Source: Planctomycetota bacterium (lineage in GTDB: Bacteria; Planctomycetota; MHYJ01; WSZJ01). Taken from it: a stretch of DNA of 44,539 nucleotides. The position numbers and the translations under genes were made by a program. The DNA lies in NCBI GenBank assembly GCA_009773755.1, contig WSZJ01000033.1, positions 1 to 44,539 of the forward strand, in the 5' to 3' direction. Shown piece by piece: positions 1 through 7,510 of the stretch. The notes under the pieces are model-generated. The model saw only the letters and a program-made list of their open reading frames with translations. It searched no databases and was not told the DNA's origin. Each line of letters begins with the position of its first letter. Position 1 is the first letter of the stretch.

Positions 1-347
1 CTGGGACCACCCAGACCACCCCAGCCACCCGTCGCGAAGTTCGGGAACGCGACTACGTTCGCACCAACACGTACCTCGCGGGAATTCGATACGACGCCGT
101 CAACGTCGGCCCGCTCACGGTCTTCGCCGCGGCAAACGCGGGCATGTCCCATCGGCGTTTCGAACGCAGCGACACCGAGTACGACCCGGTAGCGGAGGCT
201 CGCGTGGGCGTGGAGTTCCGCTTCTCCGAGGCTGCCCGCCTGTCGGTGAGTATTCGCGGAAGAGAATCCCGGTCGCTCGACTCGCACAGAAACCATGAGT
301 GGCAGGGCTCGGTTTCTCCTTCGATCGGGATCGAGATCGGTTTCTGA
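1..347 (+). CDS. C-terminal end of an outer-membrane beta-barrel-like protein (partial)
   Basis: The reading frame is open from base 3 to the TGA at 345-347, so only the last ~114 residues are present and the start lies before the window. The segment shows alternating polar and aromatic or aliphatic residues typical of barrel strands (LAGIRYDAVNVGPLTVFAAA, then VEFRFSEAARLSVSI), and it ends in GIEIGF. A terminal Phe after alternating hydrophobic positions is the usual C-terminal signature of proteins handled by the BAM complex, which supports an outer-membrane location. The next gene starts 25 bp downstream on the same strand. The family within the barrel proteins cannot be named from this fragment. 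Confidence 0.6.
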   Translation, partial: GTTQTTPATRREVRERDYVRTNTYLAGIRYDAVNVGPLTVFAAANAGMSHRRFERSDTEYDPVAEARVGVEFRFSEAARLSVSIRGRESRSLDSHRNHEWQGSVSPSIGIEIGF

Positions 348-372
348 AGTGGACCACTACGGAGTTGCGTCG

Positions 373-1215
373 ATGATGAGAGTCTTCCTTACCTTGTTTC
401 TGGCCGCTTCCGCTTCCGCCGAACCGGCGCGCGCCACTCTTCGCGTCTACCCGTCGGACCGTGCGATCGCCGTCCGCGCCTCCTCGGCCACGGCGACGCT
501 CGAGGTCCTGCCGCGGGGCGTCGCGACCGCGATGCTCAAGGTGCTGCCGGACGATAAGGGGTACTGGCGTCTTGAAGCGATACCGCTGGCCGCTGGGGCG
601 ACGCTGCTGGTCGCCGGAAAGCCGCTGCTTGAGCTTGTGCCGGGAGAAGGCGCGTCTTCCGACAATCCGCCCGCGCTGATCGAGGCCGGGAATACCGCGA
701 TCGAGGCTCCCGCGCCGGCGAACGCCGCCGCATCACCGGGGGCGTGCTCGCTGCGGCTCTCGAACGAGGCCGCTTCCATCCGGCAGGACTTCGATGGCGC
801 CGATGTTTTTATTTCTGGAGAGGGGGCCGCAGCCCGCGCCGTTTTCCTCGGCTTCGTCGCTTCCGACCAGGCCGGCGCCAACGCCGTGACGCTCTCGACG
901 CCGGATTCCGCACGCACCTGGCCCGCGCGCGTCTACTCGTGGAGCTGGACCGCCGAACGCCCGCAGGTCGCTCGCGGCGAGACCGCGAAGTTCCGCCTCG
1001 ACATCGACGGCCTGCCGGAGGGAACCGAGTGCGACCTCACCCTCGCCGCTTCCAACGGCCTCCAGCTCGTCGAGGCGCCAGGGACTTTCGTGCCCGCCGG
1101 CGCGGGATGCTGGACGGCGCGCGTCCGGGCGGGGACATTCGTGTTCGAAGCGCCGGCGGACGGCGACGCCGTCGTGACCGCAGACCTCGCGCCGCGCTGC
1201 GAATCGGGGAAATGA
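373..1215 (+). CDS. secreted protein of unknown function
   Basis: 280 residues from an ATG at 373, preceded by GGAG at 361-364; a second ATG follows at 376. A longer open frame reaches back to 295 but overlaps the upstream gene and lacks a signal sequence, whereas this start gives a short clean signal peptide (MMRVFLTLFLAASASA, cleavage after ASA). The mature protein starts with about 90 residues of beta-rich sequence holding the similar phrases TLEVLP and MLKVLP, then an Ala/Pro linker near residue 115. The C-terminal half (from about residue 125) looks like an immunoglobulin-type beta-sandwich and contains four cysteines that could form disulfides. I do not recognise a family. It lies 1 bp before the next lipoprotein gene, so the two are probably co-transcribed. 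Confidence 0.6.
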   Translation: MMRVFLTLFLAASASAEPARATLRVYPSDRAIAVRASSATATLEVLPRGVATAMLKVLPDDKGYWRLEAIPLAAGATLLVAGKPLLELVPGEGASSDNPPALIEAGNTAIEAPAPANAAASPGACSLRLSNEAASIRQDFDGADVFISGEGAAARAVFLGFVASDQAGANAVTLSTPDSARTWPARVYSWSWTAERPQVARGETAKFRLDIDGLPEGTECDLTLAASNGLQLVEAPGTFVPAGAGCWTARVRAGTFVFEAPADGDAVVTADLAPRCESGK

Positions 1216-1216
1216 G

Positions 1217-1804
1217 ATGAAGCGGATTCCGTGGATTCTTGTCGCCGCATGGGTGGCCGGCTGCGGAGGAGACGCGCCGCCGAAATCCAGGGAGGAGGAA
1301 GCCGCCTTCGAGATCTACCGGAGCGACTGCGCGGCGGCCCGGCTGGCCTGCGAGCGCGCCGCCGATTCCGCAGGTATGGAAAAGGGGACCCGCGGTCTCG
1401 GCGCCTTCCTCGAGCAGTGGGCGGCGAATCCGAAACTGAAACCGCCCGCCGACGCCGCCGAACGCGGAGCAGCGCTCAGCGAACGCTTTGCCGAACTCGA
1501 CGCCACCCTCCGTTCCGTCCGCGCCATCGCCGACGGCTCCGGTGAGGACGAAAACACCCTCCAGGCGATCGACCATACGCAGAAAGCCGTCAAGAACATG
1601 GCGGCGCTCGTGCGCGACCTCGCTTCCGGCGCCGAAAAGGACATCGTTGAGTTCGCGACGCGCGACCGGCAGAACGAGCTCGCCCAGCGCCTGCTCGCCT
1701 CCGCACAGGACGTCCGCGAGACGACGATCCCGACCTGTGAAAACGCGGCCCGGGCGCTCGTGAGCGCGCGGGAGTCGTTGAAGCGGGCCCGGGCCACGAA
1801 GTGA
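1217..1804 (+). CDS. small helical lipoprotein, unknown function
   Basis: 195 residues starting MKRIPWILVAAWVAGC, a type II signal peptide with lipobox VAGC (Cys16). The mature part is almost entirely predicted helix, rich in Ala, Glu and Arg, with stretches such as ERAADSAG and LAQRLLASAQDV, and few aromatic residues. This is typical of periplasmic coiled-coil or four-helix-bundle lipoproteins, but no family is recognisable. The start follows the stop of the previous gene by one base, and the next gene overlaps this stop by 4 bp (GTGA), so 373-2211 reads as one operon. The partner of this protein cannot be deduced. Confidence 0.65.
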   Translation: MKRIPWILVAAWVAGCGGDAPPKSREEEAAFEIYRSDCAAARLACERAADSAGMEKGTRGLGAFLEQWAANPKLKPPADAAERGAALSERFAELDATLRSVRAIADGSGEDENTLQAIDHTQKAVKNMAALVRDLASGAEKDIVEFATRDRQNELAQRLLASAQDVRETTIPTCENAARALVSARESLKRARATK

Positions 1805-2211
1805 TCGTTCGAGTGAGTCCCCGTTTCTGCGCTCTCCTCCTGCTGCTCGCCGGCTGCGCTTCCGATCCCTCGACTCCGCCCTCGCCCGCTCCCGACCGCG
1901 TCGCGGATTTCACGCCTCTTCGCCTCGGCCAGCCCTACCTCGGCGGCGCGCTCGAGGTGACGCGATTCAGCCAGGAGCGTATTGCCGGCTCGCTTCACCT
2001 CCGAACCGCCGTGACCAACCGAACAGGGAGCCTCCTGCGACTGCGCTGGCGCTTCCGCTACGTCGACCTCGATGGCTGGGAGCGGCGCACGAGGGACAGC
2101 GCGATGTGGCGCGAAGCGGCGCTCGGGGCGGGGGAGGAGTGGAGGTGGGAGGGGGAAGCGGAAGTCGGGGACGCAGCGGCCGCGGGGATGGACTGGCGGT
2201 ACGAGAGGTAG
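1801..2211 (+). CDS. YcfL-like small lipoprotein
   Basis: 136 residues from a GTG that overlaps the preceding TGA by 4 bp; an in-frame GTG at 1813 is an alternative start. The N-terminus is hydrophobic with lipobox LAGC (Cys19 from the first GTG). After a Pro/Ser linker, residues 45-135 form a beta-rich domain containing HLRTAVTNRTGSLLRLRWRF and later LDGWE. The pattern of a tract that compares an intact phrase (V-T-N-R-T, then R-W-R-F-x-Y-x-D-x-D-G) resembles the YcfL/DUF1425 lipoproteins, which have an immunoglobulin-like fold and in gammaproteobacteria sit next to lpoB. I infer the family from this pattern only. Its job here is unknown. Confidence 0.55.
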   Translation: MIVRVSPRFCALLLLLAGCASDPSTPPSPAPDRVADFTPLRLGQPYLGGALEVTRFSQERIAGSLHLRTAVTNRTGSLLRLRWRFRYVDLDGWERRTRDSAMWREAALGAGEEWRWEGEAEVGDAAAAGMDWRYER

Positions 2212-2215
2212 GCCC

Positions 2216-3682
2216 TTAGGACCCTTCTTCTTTCTTCAGCGGCGCTTCGATGGCCTTCAGCGTCTTTTCCGCCAGCGCGGCGGCCATGGCGTTGACGTCG
2301 CGCCGCGTTCCCGACGCGGTGAATTCGTTGCGAAGGACTTTGCCCGATCGCAGGCGCAGCAGGACGATGCGCACCTGGGCGCGCTCACCATTGATGCGCA
2401 GGTCGCCGAAAACGACGGCGTCGGCGCCGTGAGTGCGGCCCGCGGCTTCGGCCGCTGCCTCGACGTCGGCGGCGACAGCGATGTCGATGCAGGCGCGCGA
2501 TTTCGGAAACACGACCACGCGCCCGCCCGCGGCGAGGTCGCGAGAAAGCAGGTCGGGGATCGCAGTCCGGAGCCACTCGCCCTCGGGGCCTGAAAGCTCG
2601 GCGACGAGCAGCCTCGGCTGCGCGGTCCAGGGAACGCCCTGCGTCGGCGGGCGGTCGGGGGTCGCGTCGGCAGGAATGACCGGCGTACTTCCGGAGGCGG
2701 CAACTCCGTGCACCACAGAAGGCGATCCCGGCGCCGGGTCCGCGGGGCGCCAGGCGCGAATCTTATGGGAGGCGACCGCTCCGCCGGCGAGCAGGAGAAG
2801 CGCCGCCGCTGCGACCGCGGGCCACTTCAGAGTCGCGCGCCTCAATGCGGCATCCATCGCGCGGATCGCTTCGCGCGCCGTTGCGGGCCGGTCTTCGGGC
2901 CGCTTCGACATGAGCCGCGCGACGAGCGTTGCGACGGGGAGTGGGACGGAGGGTTCGAGATCGCGCACGGCGATCGGTTCGTCTTCGGAGATTCTGCGGC
3001 GCAGTTCGGCGGCGTCTTCGGCGACGAAGGGGATGCGGCCGGTGAGGGCGTGGTAGAGCGTGACGCCGAGCGACCAGAGGTCGGTGCGCCCATCGACGGC
3101 GCCGGTACCGTGCTGTTCGGGGCTTGCGTACTCGGGCGTCCCCGCGAACTGGCGCGCGTCCATGACTTCGCCTGCGAGCGGTTTCGCGACGCCGAAATCC
3201 ATGACCGTCACGTGGCCGTCCGGGCCCACCATGATGTTGGCCGGTTTCACGTCGCGATGCGCCAGGCCCGCCGCGTGCGCGGCTTCCAGCGCCCGTGCCA
3301 CCTTGCGCCCGACATCGAGCGCGTTGCGCCAGGGCATGCGGCCGTCGTTTCGGAGGAGTTTCTCGAGGGTTCGGCCGTTGACGTACTGCATCGCCATGTA
3401 CATGACGCCTGCGGTTTCGCCGGCGCGGTACGTCTCGATGATATTCGGGTGGTGGACGCGTGCGGCGGCGCGGGCTTCGTCGAGGAATCGTTCGCGGGTG
3501 GCCGAGTCGCGGACGGCCTGGGAGCGGAGGACTTTGAGGGCGACCGGGCGATTCAACGCGAGATCGCGGGCGCGGAAAACCGCGGCCATGCCTCCCCGGC
3601 CAAGGGGCGTCTCGATCAGGAAGCCATCGAGGGATTTGCCGGGGAAGCGATCGAGAGGTGTGGTTTCGGTTACGGGTTCCAC
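2216..3682 (-). CDS. transmembrane Ser/Thr protein kinase with TolB-like periplasmic domain
   Basis: 488 residues. A complete Hanks-type kinase domain occupies about residues 20-280: glycine loop GRGGMAAVF (28-36), ATP-binding Lys50, catalytic HRDVKPAN with Asp144, DFG in VMDFGVAKPL, and a GTPEYASPEQ activation segment. A hydrophobic segment at about 288-306 is a single membrane span, placing the kinase in the cytoplasm. After a Pro-rich linker, residues about 355-485 resemble the TolB-N/FlgO-like alpha/beta domain found behind membrane kinases and adenylate cyclases (LLVAELSG..., then DAVVFGDLRINGERAQVRI). Activating-loop and catalytic residues are intact, so it should be active. It converges with the lipoprotein operon (4 bp between stop codons). 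The ligand of the outer domain is unknown. Confidence 0.9.
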   Translation of the reverse strand: MEPVTETTPLDRFPGKSLDGFLIETPLGRGGMAAVFRARDLALNRPVALKVLRSQAVRDSATRERFLDEARAAARVHHPNIIETYRAGETAGVMYMAMQYVNGRTLEKLLRNDGRMPWRNALDVGRKVARALEAAHAAGLAHRDVKPANIMVGPDGHVTVMDFGVAKPLAGEVMDARQFAGTPEYASPEQHGTGAVDGRTDLWSLGVTLYHALTGRIPFVAEDAAELRRRISEDEPIAVRDLEPSVPLPVATLVARLMSKRPEDRPATAREAIRAMDAALRRATLKWPAVAAAALLLLAGGAVASHKIRAWRPADPAPGSPSVVHGVAASGSTPVIPADATPDRPPTQGVPWTAQPRLLVAELSGPEGEWLRTAIPDLLSRDLAAGGRVVVFPKSRACIDIAVAADVEAAAEAAGRTHGADAVVFGDLRINGERAQVRIVLLRLRSGKVLRNEFTASGTRRDVNAMAAALAEKTLKAIEAPLKKEEGS

Positions 3683-3987
3683 GATGTGAGGGGGTATGGG
3701 TGTGTCTCTAAGGTGTTAGACGGCGAAAACCCGTGGAGCGCTGAAGTCAATTCTAGAAAAAAAGCACGCGCTGGAGGGCTGCAAACCGCAAGCCGGGAGG
3801 AGGTTGCGTCGCGAGAGACGTAAGACTATGGCTTGGAAAGGGTTGTGGTTCAGGGTTTTCTGAAGAGATGTTCCAATTTGTAAGGAAATTGAGCGGGGTG
3901 TACCATTTTGCACCAGGGAAAAATCGACGATGCTAGCGTTTTCGCGGGGGCAGTGCCACCCCCTCAGACCCCGGAACCTCGACTCTG
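3683..3987. other. intergenic stretch, no gene supported
   Basis: About 305 bp between the kinase start and the stop of the arrestin-like gene, both on the minus strand. Base composition drops to a more AT-rich pattern around 3830-3930, unlike the coding regions, consistent with a control region for the kinase. I see a short GGTG...CACC inverted repeat near 3896-3913. A GGGGG/CCCCC stem around 3946-3963 has no T tract on either strand, so a terminator is not convincing. An open frame through part of this stretch overlaps the arrestin gene in another frame and has no coding character. Confidence 0.4.
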
Positions 3988-5361
3988 CTAAGGAACGCCA
4001 AGGCGTACGTTCACGTCGAAGGCCCACGCCACATCCAGCGCCACTTCGACCAAGTAGCTCAGGCGGCTGAATCTTCCGGTCCACGGACAAAACGACGGAG
4101 GCAGCCTGATTTCGAACGGGACGTCCATGTCCCTCACCTGAGACCCCGCAAAGCGAATGGCAGACTCGACCGTCTCGGCCTGCCGCGTGTGCCCCTTCGC
4201 CGCCGCGTTTTCCAGTCGCAGGACCCGCACGTTGACCCACCGGATCGTCTTCCCGGACGGATTGCCCACCCGGAAGCTGCCCGTTACCGTCGCGCCCGGC
4301 CCGACGTTGCCGCCGTTCAGCCACGCGCGCACGAAAACGCTTCCGTCGCTCCTGCCTTCGCGTGCGGGCATGGTCGCGGGTCCCTGCGGAATGACTCGAA
4401 TCGGATATCGCGCCGTCAAATCGAACGCTCTCGGGATGTCCACCAGGGCTTCCAGCGCCCAAGTCACCGTTGCGTGCGTCCCCTGGTACTCCGCAGGAGC
4501 GCCGGCGGGGACCTGGAATTCGAAGGGGTACTCCCAGGTTCCCGCCTTCAACACGGGGTGTTTTGCCGAGCTCATCGCGTCGCCGACGGAGCCGATGAAC
4601 CCGAGCGGGTCCGGCGCGCCGAAGAACCCGATGCGATAGGAGGCCCAGGCGTGGTCTTCCCGGTAAGTGCGCTGGTGCTTGCCGCTCCCCACCGTGATCC
4701 GCGTCTGTTCTCGCCCCGTCCAGTAGAGCCGCACGCCGCGAACGGGCTTCTCCTTCGGCCAGTGCAGGCGCAGCACGCCGGTCAGATTCGAGCCCGGAAA
4801 GGCCGCAGGTTGATCGAGGAAGAGGTCAAAAGCGCCGGAAGCGGGGACGCGTCCGGGGCGCGGGGGAAGCGGTTTGCGGCGGGATGGCGCGTCGACAGGC
4901 AGCGCCATCGGAAGCGCTGCGACGGGAACGGCCTCGATGTTTTTATTTCGGCGGGAGGTCCTTGTCTCCCCCATGACCTTCGCTTCCGCCACCGGCAATT
5001 CCGCGGCGCCGCTCCGGATCCGGTCCCCGAGCCGCGAAAAATCGTCCCGCTCGAGCGACGAAAAGCAGACGTGATCGAGCGCCCCCGCCTTCCCGACGAT
5101 GACGACTCGCCCGGCGCCGAAGGAGCCGCCCTCCAGCTCGCAACCCTTCACTTCGCTCAGCCTGACTTCGCCGATCGTCACCGGCCCCCCGAACCCGCGG
5201 TCGCCGACAAGCAGACGCGTTTTCGTCGCCACGACCCACGTTTCGCCGGGATCGCCCGCGCGGTTGCGCGAAGACGACACGGCCCACGACTCGCTTTCGC
5301 GGCCGAGGGCGTCTTCGAATTGCCGGCGGATGTCGATGGGAACTGTCGTCTTGAGAGCCAT
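3988..5361 (-). CDS. PH-like domain plus arrestin-fold protein
   Basis: 457 residues from the ATG at 5361. The open frame extends to 5490, but that extension would reach the nrnA start region and has no coding character. Residues about 8-118 look like a PH-type domain (TWVVATKTRLLVG, then RLSEVKGCEL, RVVIVGKAG and a closing helix). Residues about 175-325 match the arrestin N-domain pattern: FDLFLDQPAAFPGSNLTGVL, then LKAGTWEYPFEFQVP, then TWALEALVDIPRAFDL. Residues 343-457 form a second beta-sandwich (SVFVRAWLN..., VPFEIRLPP, LVEVALDV) as in the arrestin C-domain. There is no signal peptide or membrane span, so it is probably cytoplasmic. Arrestin-fold proteins in bacteria include Spo0M-type proteins; this one is longer and carries the extra PH-like part. 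The function is unknown. A clear Shine-Dalgarno is missing. Confidence 0.6.
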   Translation of the reverse strand: MALKTTVPIDIRRQFEDALGRESESWAVSSSRNRAGDPGETWVVATKTRLLVGDRGFGGPVTIGEVRLSEVKGCELEGGSFGAGRVVIVGKAGALDHVCFSSLERDDFSRLGDRIRSGAAELPVAEAKVMGETRTSRRNKNIEAVPVAALPMALPVDAPSRRKPLPPRPGRVPASGAFDLFLDQPAAFPGSNLTGVLRLHWPKEKPVRGVRLYWTGREQTRITVGSGKHQRTYREDHAWASYRIGFFGAPDPLGFIGSVGDAMSSAKHPVLKAGTWEYPFEFQVPAGAPAEYQGTHATVTWALEALVDIPRAFDLTARYPIRVIPQGPATMPAREGRSDGSVFVRAWLNGGNVGPGATVTGSFRVGNPSGKTIRWVNVRVLRLENAAAKGHTRQAETVESAIRFAGSQVRDMDVPFEIRLPPSFCPWTGRFSRLSYLVEVALDVAWAFDVNVRLGVP

Positions 5362-5412
5362 GGGAGCGAAGTGTGCCAGAGCGCGCGGAAAACGGAATAC
5401 TTCAGCTTGCCT

Positions 5413-5437
5413 GGAAGTTGAAAGTTGAAGTTCCCGG
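5413..5437. repeat. heptamer-type short tandem repeat
   Basis: About three and a half units of a 7-base word (GGAAGTT, GAAAGTT, GAAGTTC, then CCGGTTT) lie between the divergent arrestin-like and nrnA genes. The phase of 7 and the one-base changes between units match the style of the other intergenic heptamer arrays in this window (27946, 37225, 40201), although the word itself differs. It is not part of either coding frame as annotated here. Confidence 0.5.
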
Positions 5438-5492
5438 TTTCCGGGCCACCCGGTGTCTCGCCCGGCCGGAATCCTTCGCTTACACTTCACCG

Positions 5493-6479
5493 ATGCCCGA
5501 TGCCCTCTCCGACCCGAACGGTCTGCGCGCCTCGATCGACGAACTCCGCCGCGGCCGCCGCTTCCTTGTCATCTCCCACGCCCGCCCCGACGGCGACGCG
5601 CTGGGGAGCCAGCTCGCGCTCGGGGGGCTGCTGGCGATGCAGGGAAAGGAAGTCGATCTGCTCGTCGACGGAGGATCGCCGCCGGACCTGCGCTTTCTCC
5701 CGGGGTCCGCGCGCGTCGGCGGAAAGCCGGCCGAAGCGCGGCCGCCGTACGACGCGGTCGTGGTGCTCGACAGCGCGGGGCTGGATCGAATCGAGGGAAT
5801 GCGCGCGGCAATTCCTGCGGGCGCGCGGGTCCTGAACATCGATCATCACGCGTCGAACCCTCGCTTCGGCGCGGTGAACTGGGTCGAGCCGGAGTCGGGC
5901 TCGGTCGGGGAGATGATTTACGCGCTGGCGAAAGAAGCGGGCTGGGCGCTTGACCGCGACGCGGCCACCTGCCTCTACGTCGCCGTCGTCACCGACACCG
6001 GGCGCTTCATGTTTCCCTCGACGCGCCCTTCGACTCACCTCCTCGCCGCAGACCTGCTGCGCCTCGGCGTCGAGCCCGGCCCGATCAACCGCGAGATCTG
6101 GGGATCGAAATCGTTCGCGGAGCTGAAGCTGCACGGCGAAGCGATCCGCGCGGTGAAGACGGCAGAGGGCGGGAAAATCGCCTGGACGAAACTGACGCCG
6201 GAAATGTTCGAGCTCGCAGGCATCGTCCCGACCGAGAGCCAGGAATTCGTCTCGATGGTGAAGTCGATCAAGGGAGTCGAGGTCGCGATGCTCCTGCGCC
6301 CGTCCGAGAACGGGCACACCAAGCTTTCCGTCCGGACCGAGTCCACCTGCGACGCCGCCGCGCTCTGCGCGCACTTCGGCGGCGGCGGACACAAACGAGC
6401 GGCCGGCGCGACCCTGAAAATGTCGCTCGATGAAGCGGAGAAGGCGGCGGTGGAAGCGGCGCGGGCTTCATTGAAATGA
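5493..6479 (+). CDS. nrnA: DHH/DHHA1 phosphoesterase, NrnA type
   Basis: 328 residues from the ATG at 5493; an upstream in-frame extension to 5373 is not conserved-looking. The DHH metal centre is complete: [13 protein letters not shown] (His29, Asp33, Asp35), [16 protein letters not shown] (Asp117-His118-His119) and VTDTGRF. The DHHA1 substrate domain ends with [13 protein letters not shown] (from about residue 296). Length and motifs match NrnA, the bifunctional oligoribonuclease and pAp phosphatase that removes 2-5 nt RNA ends and 3'-phosphoadenosine phosphate in the cytoplasm. No Shine-Dalgarno is visible. A TACACT hexamer at 5481-5486 lies only 6 nt before the ATG, so the transcript may be leaderless. 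The stop overlaps the start of the uracil-DNA glycosylase gene (ATGA). Confidence 0.9.
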   Translation: MPDALSDPNGLRASIDELRRGRRFLVISHARPDGDALGSQLALGGLLAMQGKEVDLLVDGGSPPDLRFLPGSARVGGKPAEARPPYDAVVVLDSAGLDRIEGMRAAIPAGARVLNIDHHASNPRFGAVNWVEPESGSVGEMIYALAKEAGWALDRDAATCLYVAVVTDTGRFMFPSTRPSTHLLAADLLRLGVEPGPINREIWGSKSFAELKLHGEAIRAVKTAEGGKIAWTKLTPEMFELAGIVPTESQEFVSMVKSIKGVEVAMLLRPSENGHTKLSVRTESTCDAAALCAHFGGGGHKRAAGATLKMSLDEAEKAAVEAARASLK

Positions 6480-7228
6480 CCACGGATCCGCGCAAGGCGC
6501 TGAAAGACCACCTCGCCGACTGGAAATCCTGGGGCGTCGATGCCGTGCCTCGCGCCTCCGAACCGGCCTCCGCCGCAACGACAGATTTCGCACCGGCAGC
6601 CCCCGTCCCGGCGCCGACCGCCGTGGCGACCCCGAATGCCTCCGCACCCTCAGGCGCCGCTTCATGCACGGACCTTGAATCACTCCGCGCCCTCGTCGCC
6701 ACGTGCACCGCCTGCACCCTGTGCAAGACGCGCACGCAGACCGTTTTCTGCTCGGGAAATCCTTCGCCGATCCTGTTCGTGGGCGAGGCTCCGGGCGCCG
6801 ACGAGGATGCGAAAGGGGAGGTGTTCGTCGGGCGGGCGGGGAAGCTGCTGACGGAATTGCTCAAGGGTGTGGGAATTTCGCGCGACAGGATCTACATCGC
6901 GAACGTCCTGAAATGCCGTCCCCCCGACAATCGCCCGCCGGAGCCGGCAGAGGTGGCGGCGTGCGCGCCCTTCCTTAAGAGACAAATCGAGCTGATCAAT
7001 CCGAAAGTGATCTGCGCGCTCGGGAAACACGCGGCCTTTTCGCTGATCGGTTGGGAAGGATCGATGAAGGCCCTTCGAGGCTCCTGGCGCCTGCTGGACA
7101 ACCGCTGGGTCACGGCGACTTACCACCCGTCCTATCTCCTTCGAAGCCCGGGCGATACGGAAACCGTCAAGACCGACCTGCGCGGTCTCCTCGAAAAGGC
7201 CGCATCACTCGGCGCCCGCCTGCCCTGA
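6476..7228 (+). CDS. family 4 (4Fe-4S) uracil-DNA glycosylase
   Basis: 250 residues, starting in a 4-bp ATGA overlap with nrnA, so the two are translationally coupled. It removes uracil from DNA to start base-excision repair. The catalytic motif GEAPGADED (Glu104), [20 protein letters not shown] and the C-terminal HPSYLLR are all present. The iron-sulfur cluster ligands read as Cys77-x2-Cys80, Cys147 and Cys163, with the spacing known from thermophile family 4 enzymes. Residues 25-65 form an Ala/Pro-rich linker absent from the shortest family members. Some of these proteins are annotated as phage-type SPO1 DNA polymerase-related; the catalytic motifs favour the glycosylase. Its stop codon lies inside a dispersed-looking 19-bp repeat. 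Confidence 0.9.
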   Translation: MTTDPRKALKDHLADWKSWGVDAVPRASEPASAATTDFAPAAPVPAPTAVATPNASAPSGAASCTDLESLRALVATCTACTLCKTRTQTVFCSGNPSPILFVGEAPGADEDAKGEVFVGRAGKLLTELLKGVGISRDRIYIANVLKCRPPDNRPPEPAEVAACAPFLKRQIELINPKVICALGKHAAFSLIGWEGSMKALRGSWRLLDNRWVTATYHPSYLLRSPGDTETVKTDLRGLLEKAASLGARLP

Positions 7229-7241
7229 GCTTGCCGAAGGG
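7223..7241. repeat. 19-bp imperfect palindrome resembling a dispersed repeat
   Basis: CCCTGAGCTTGCCGAAGGG overlaps the last codons of the uracil-DNA glycosylase and supplies its TGA stop (7226-7228). From memory, very similar words (TGAGCTTGCCGAAGG and its complement) occur many times in environmental bacterial genomes as short mobile or palindromic intergenic units. Only one copy is visible in this window, so repetition here cannot be shown. Confidence 0.4.
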
Positions 7242-7424
7242 TTTGTAAAAAAGCTGCAGGGATCGTGCGGTCCCGTCCGTCTCCCTTGCAGAGCGCTTGA
7301 GAGTCGGGTCGAGCAGGGAAAGACGAAGGCCCTACGATGGAAGCGGCCACCGCCTGACCCCTGCCAACCCAAGCCGGAGCCGATTCCTGCCCGGCCCGAT
7401 TCCCAGGCGCTCGTTTCGTTTTCC

Positions 7425-7453
7425 TTGACTCGCATTTTCCGCGAGCCTACAAC
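7425..7453 (+). promoter_or_regulatory. sigma-70-type promoter for the pilM operon
   Basis: TTGACT (7425-7430), a 17-bp spacer and TACAAC (7448-7453) lie about 57 bp before the pilM-like start. Five of six -35 bases match the consensus, and the -10 has the key T-A-x-A pattern. The same arrangement precedes the second secretin gene at 16915. Confidence 0.65.
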
Positions 7454-7510
7454 AGCGCCCTTAAAGTCCCACGCAGTCCCGATTTAAGTCCGCCCATTCG
7501 GGGGAGTCTC

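Noticed and set aside
2708-3823. 371-codon plus-strand frame over the first kinase
   Set aside because: It is antisense to a complete kinase domain with intact catalytic motifs; its composition is that of a shadow frame.
3944-3965. Terminator behind the arrestin-like gene
   Set aside because: A GGGGG/CCCCC stem with an 8-base loop is visible, but no T tract follows on the minus strand.
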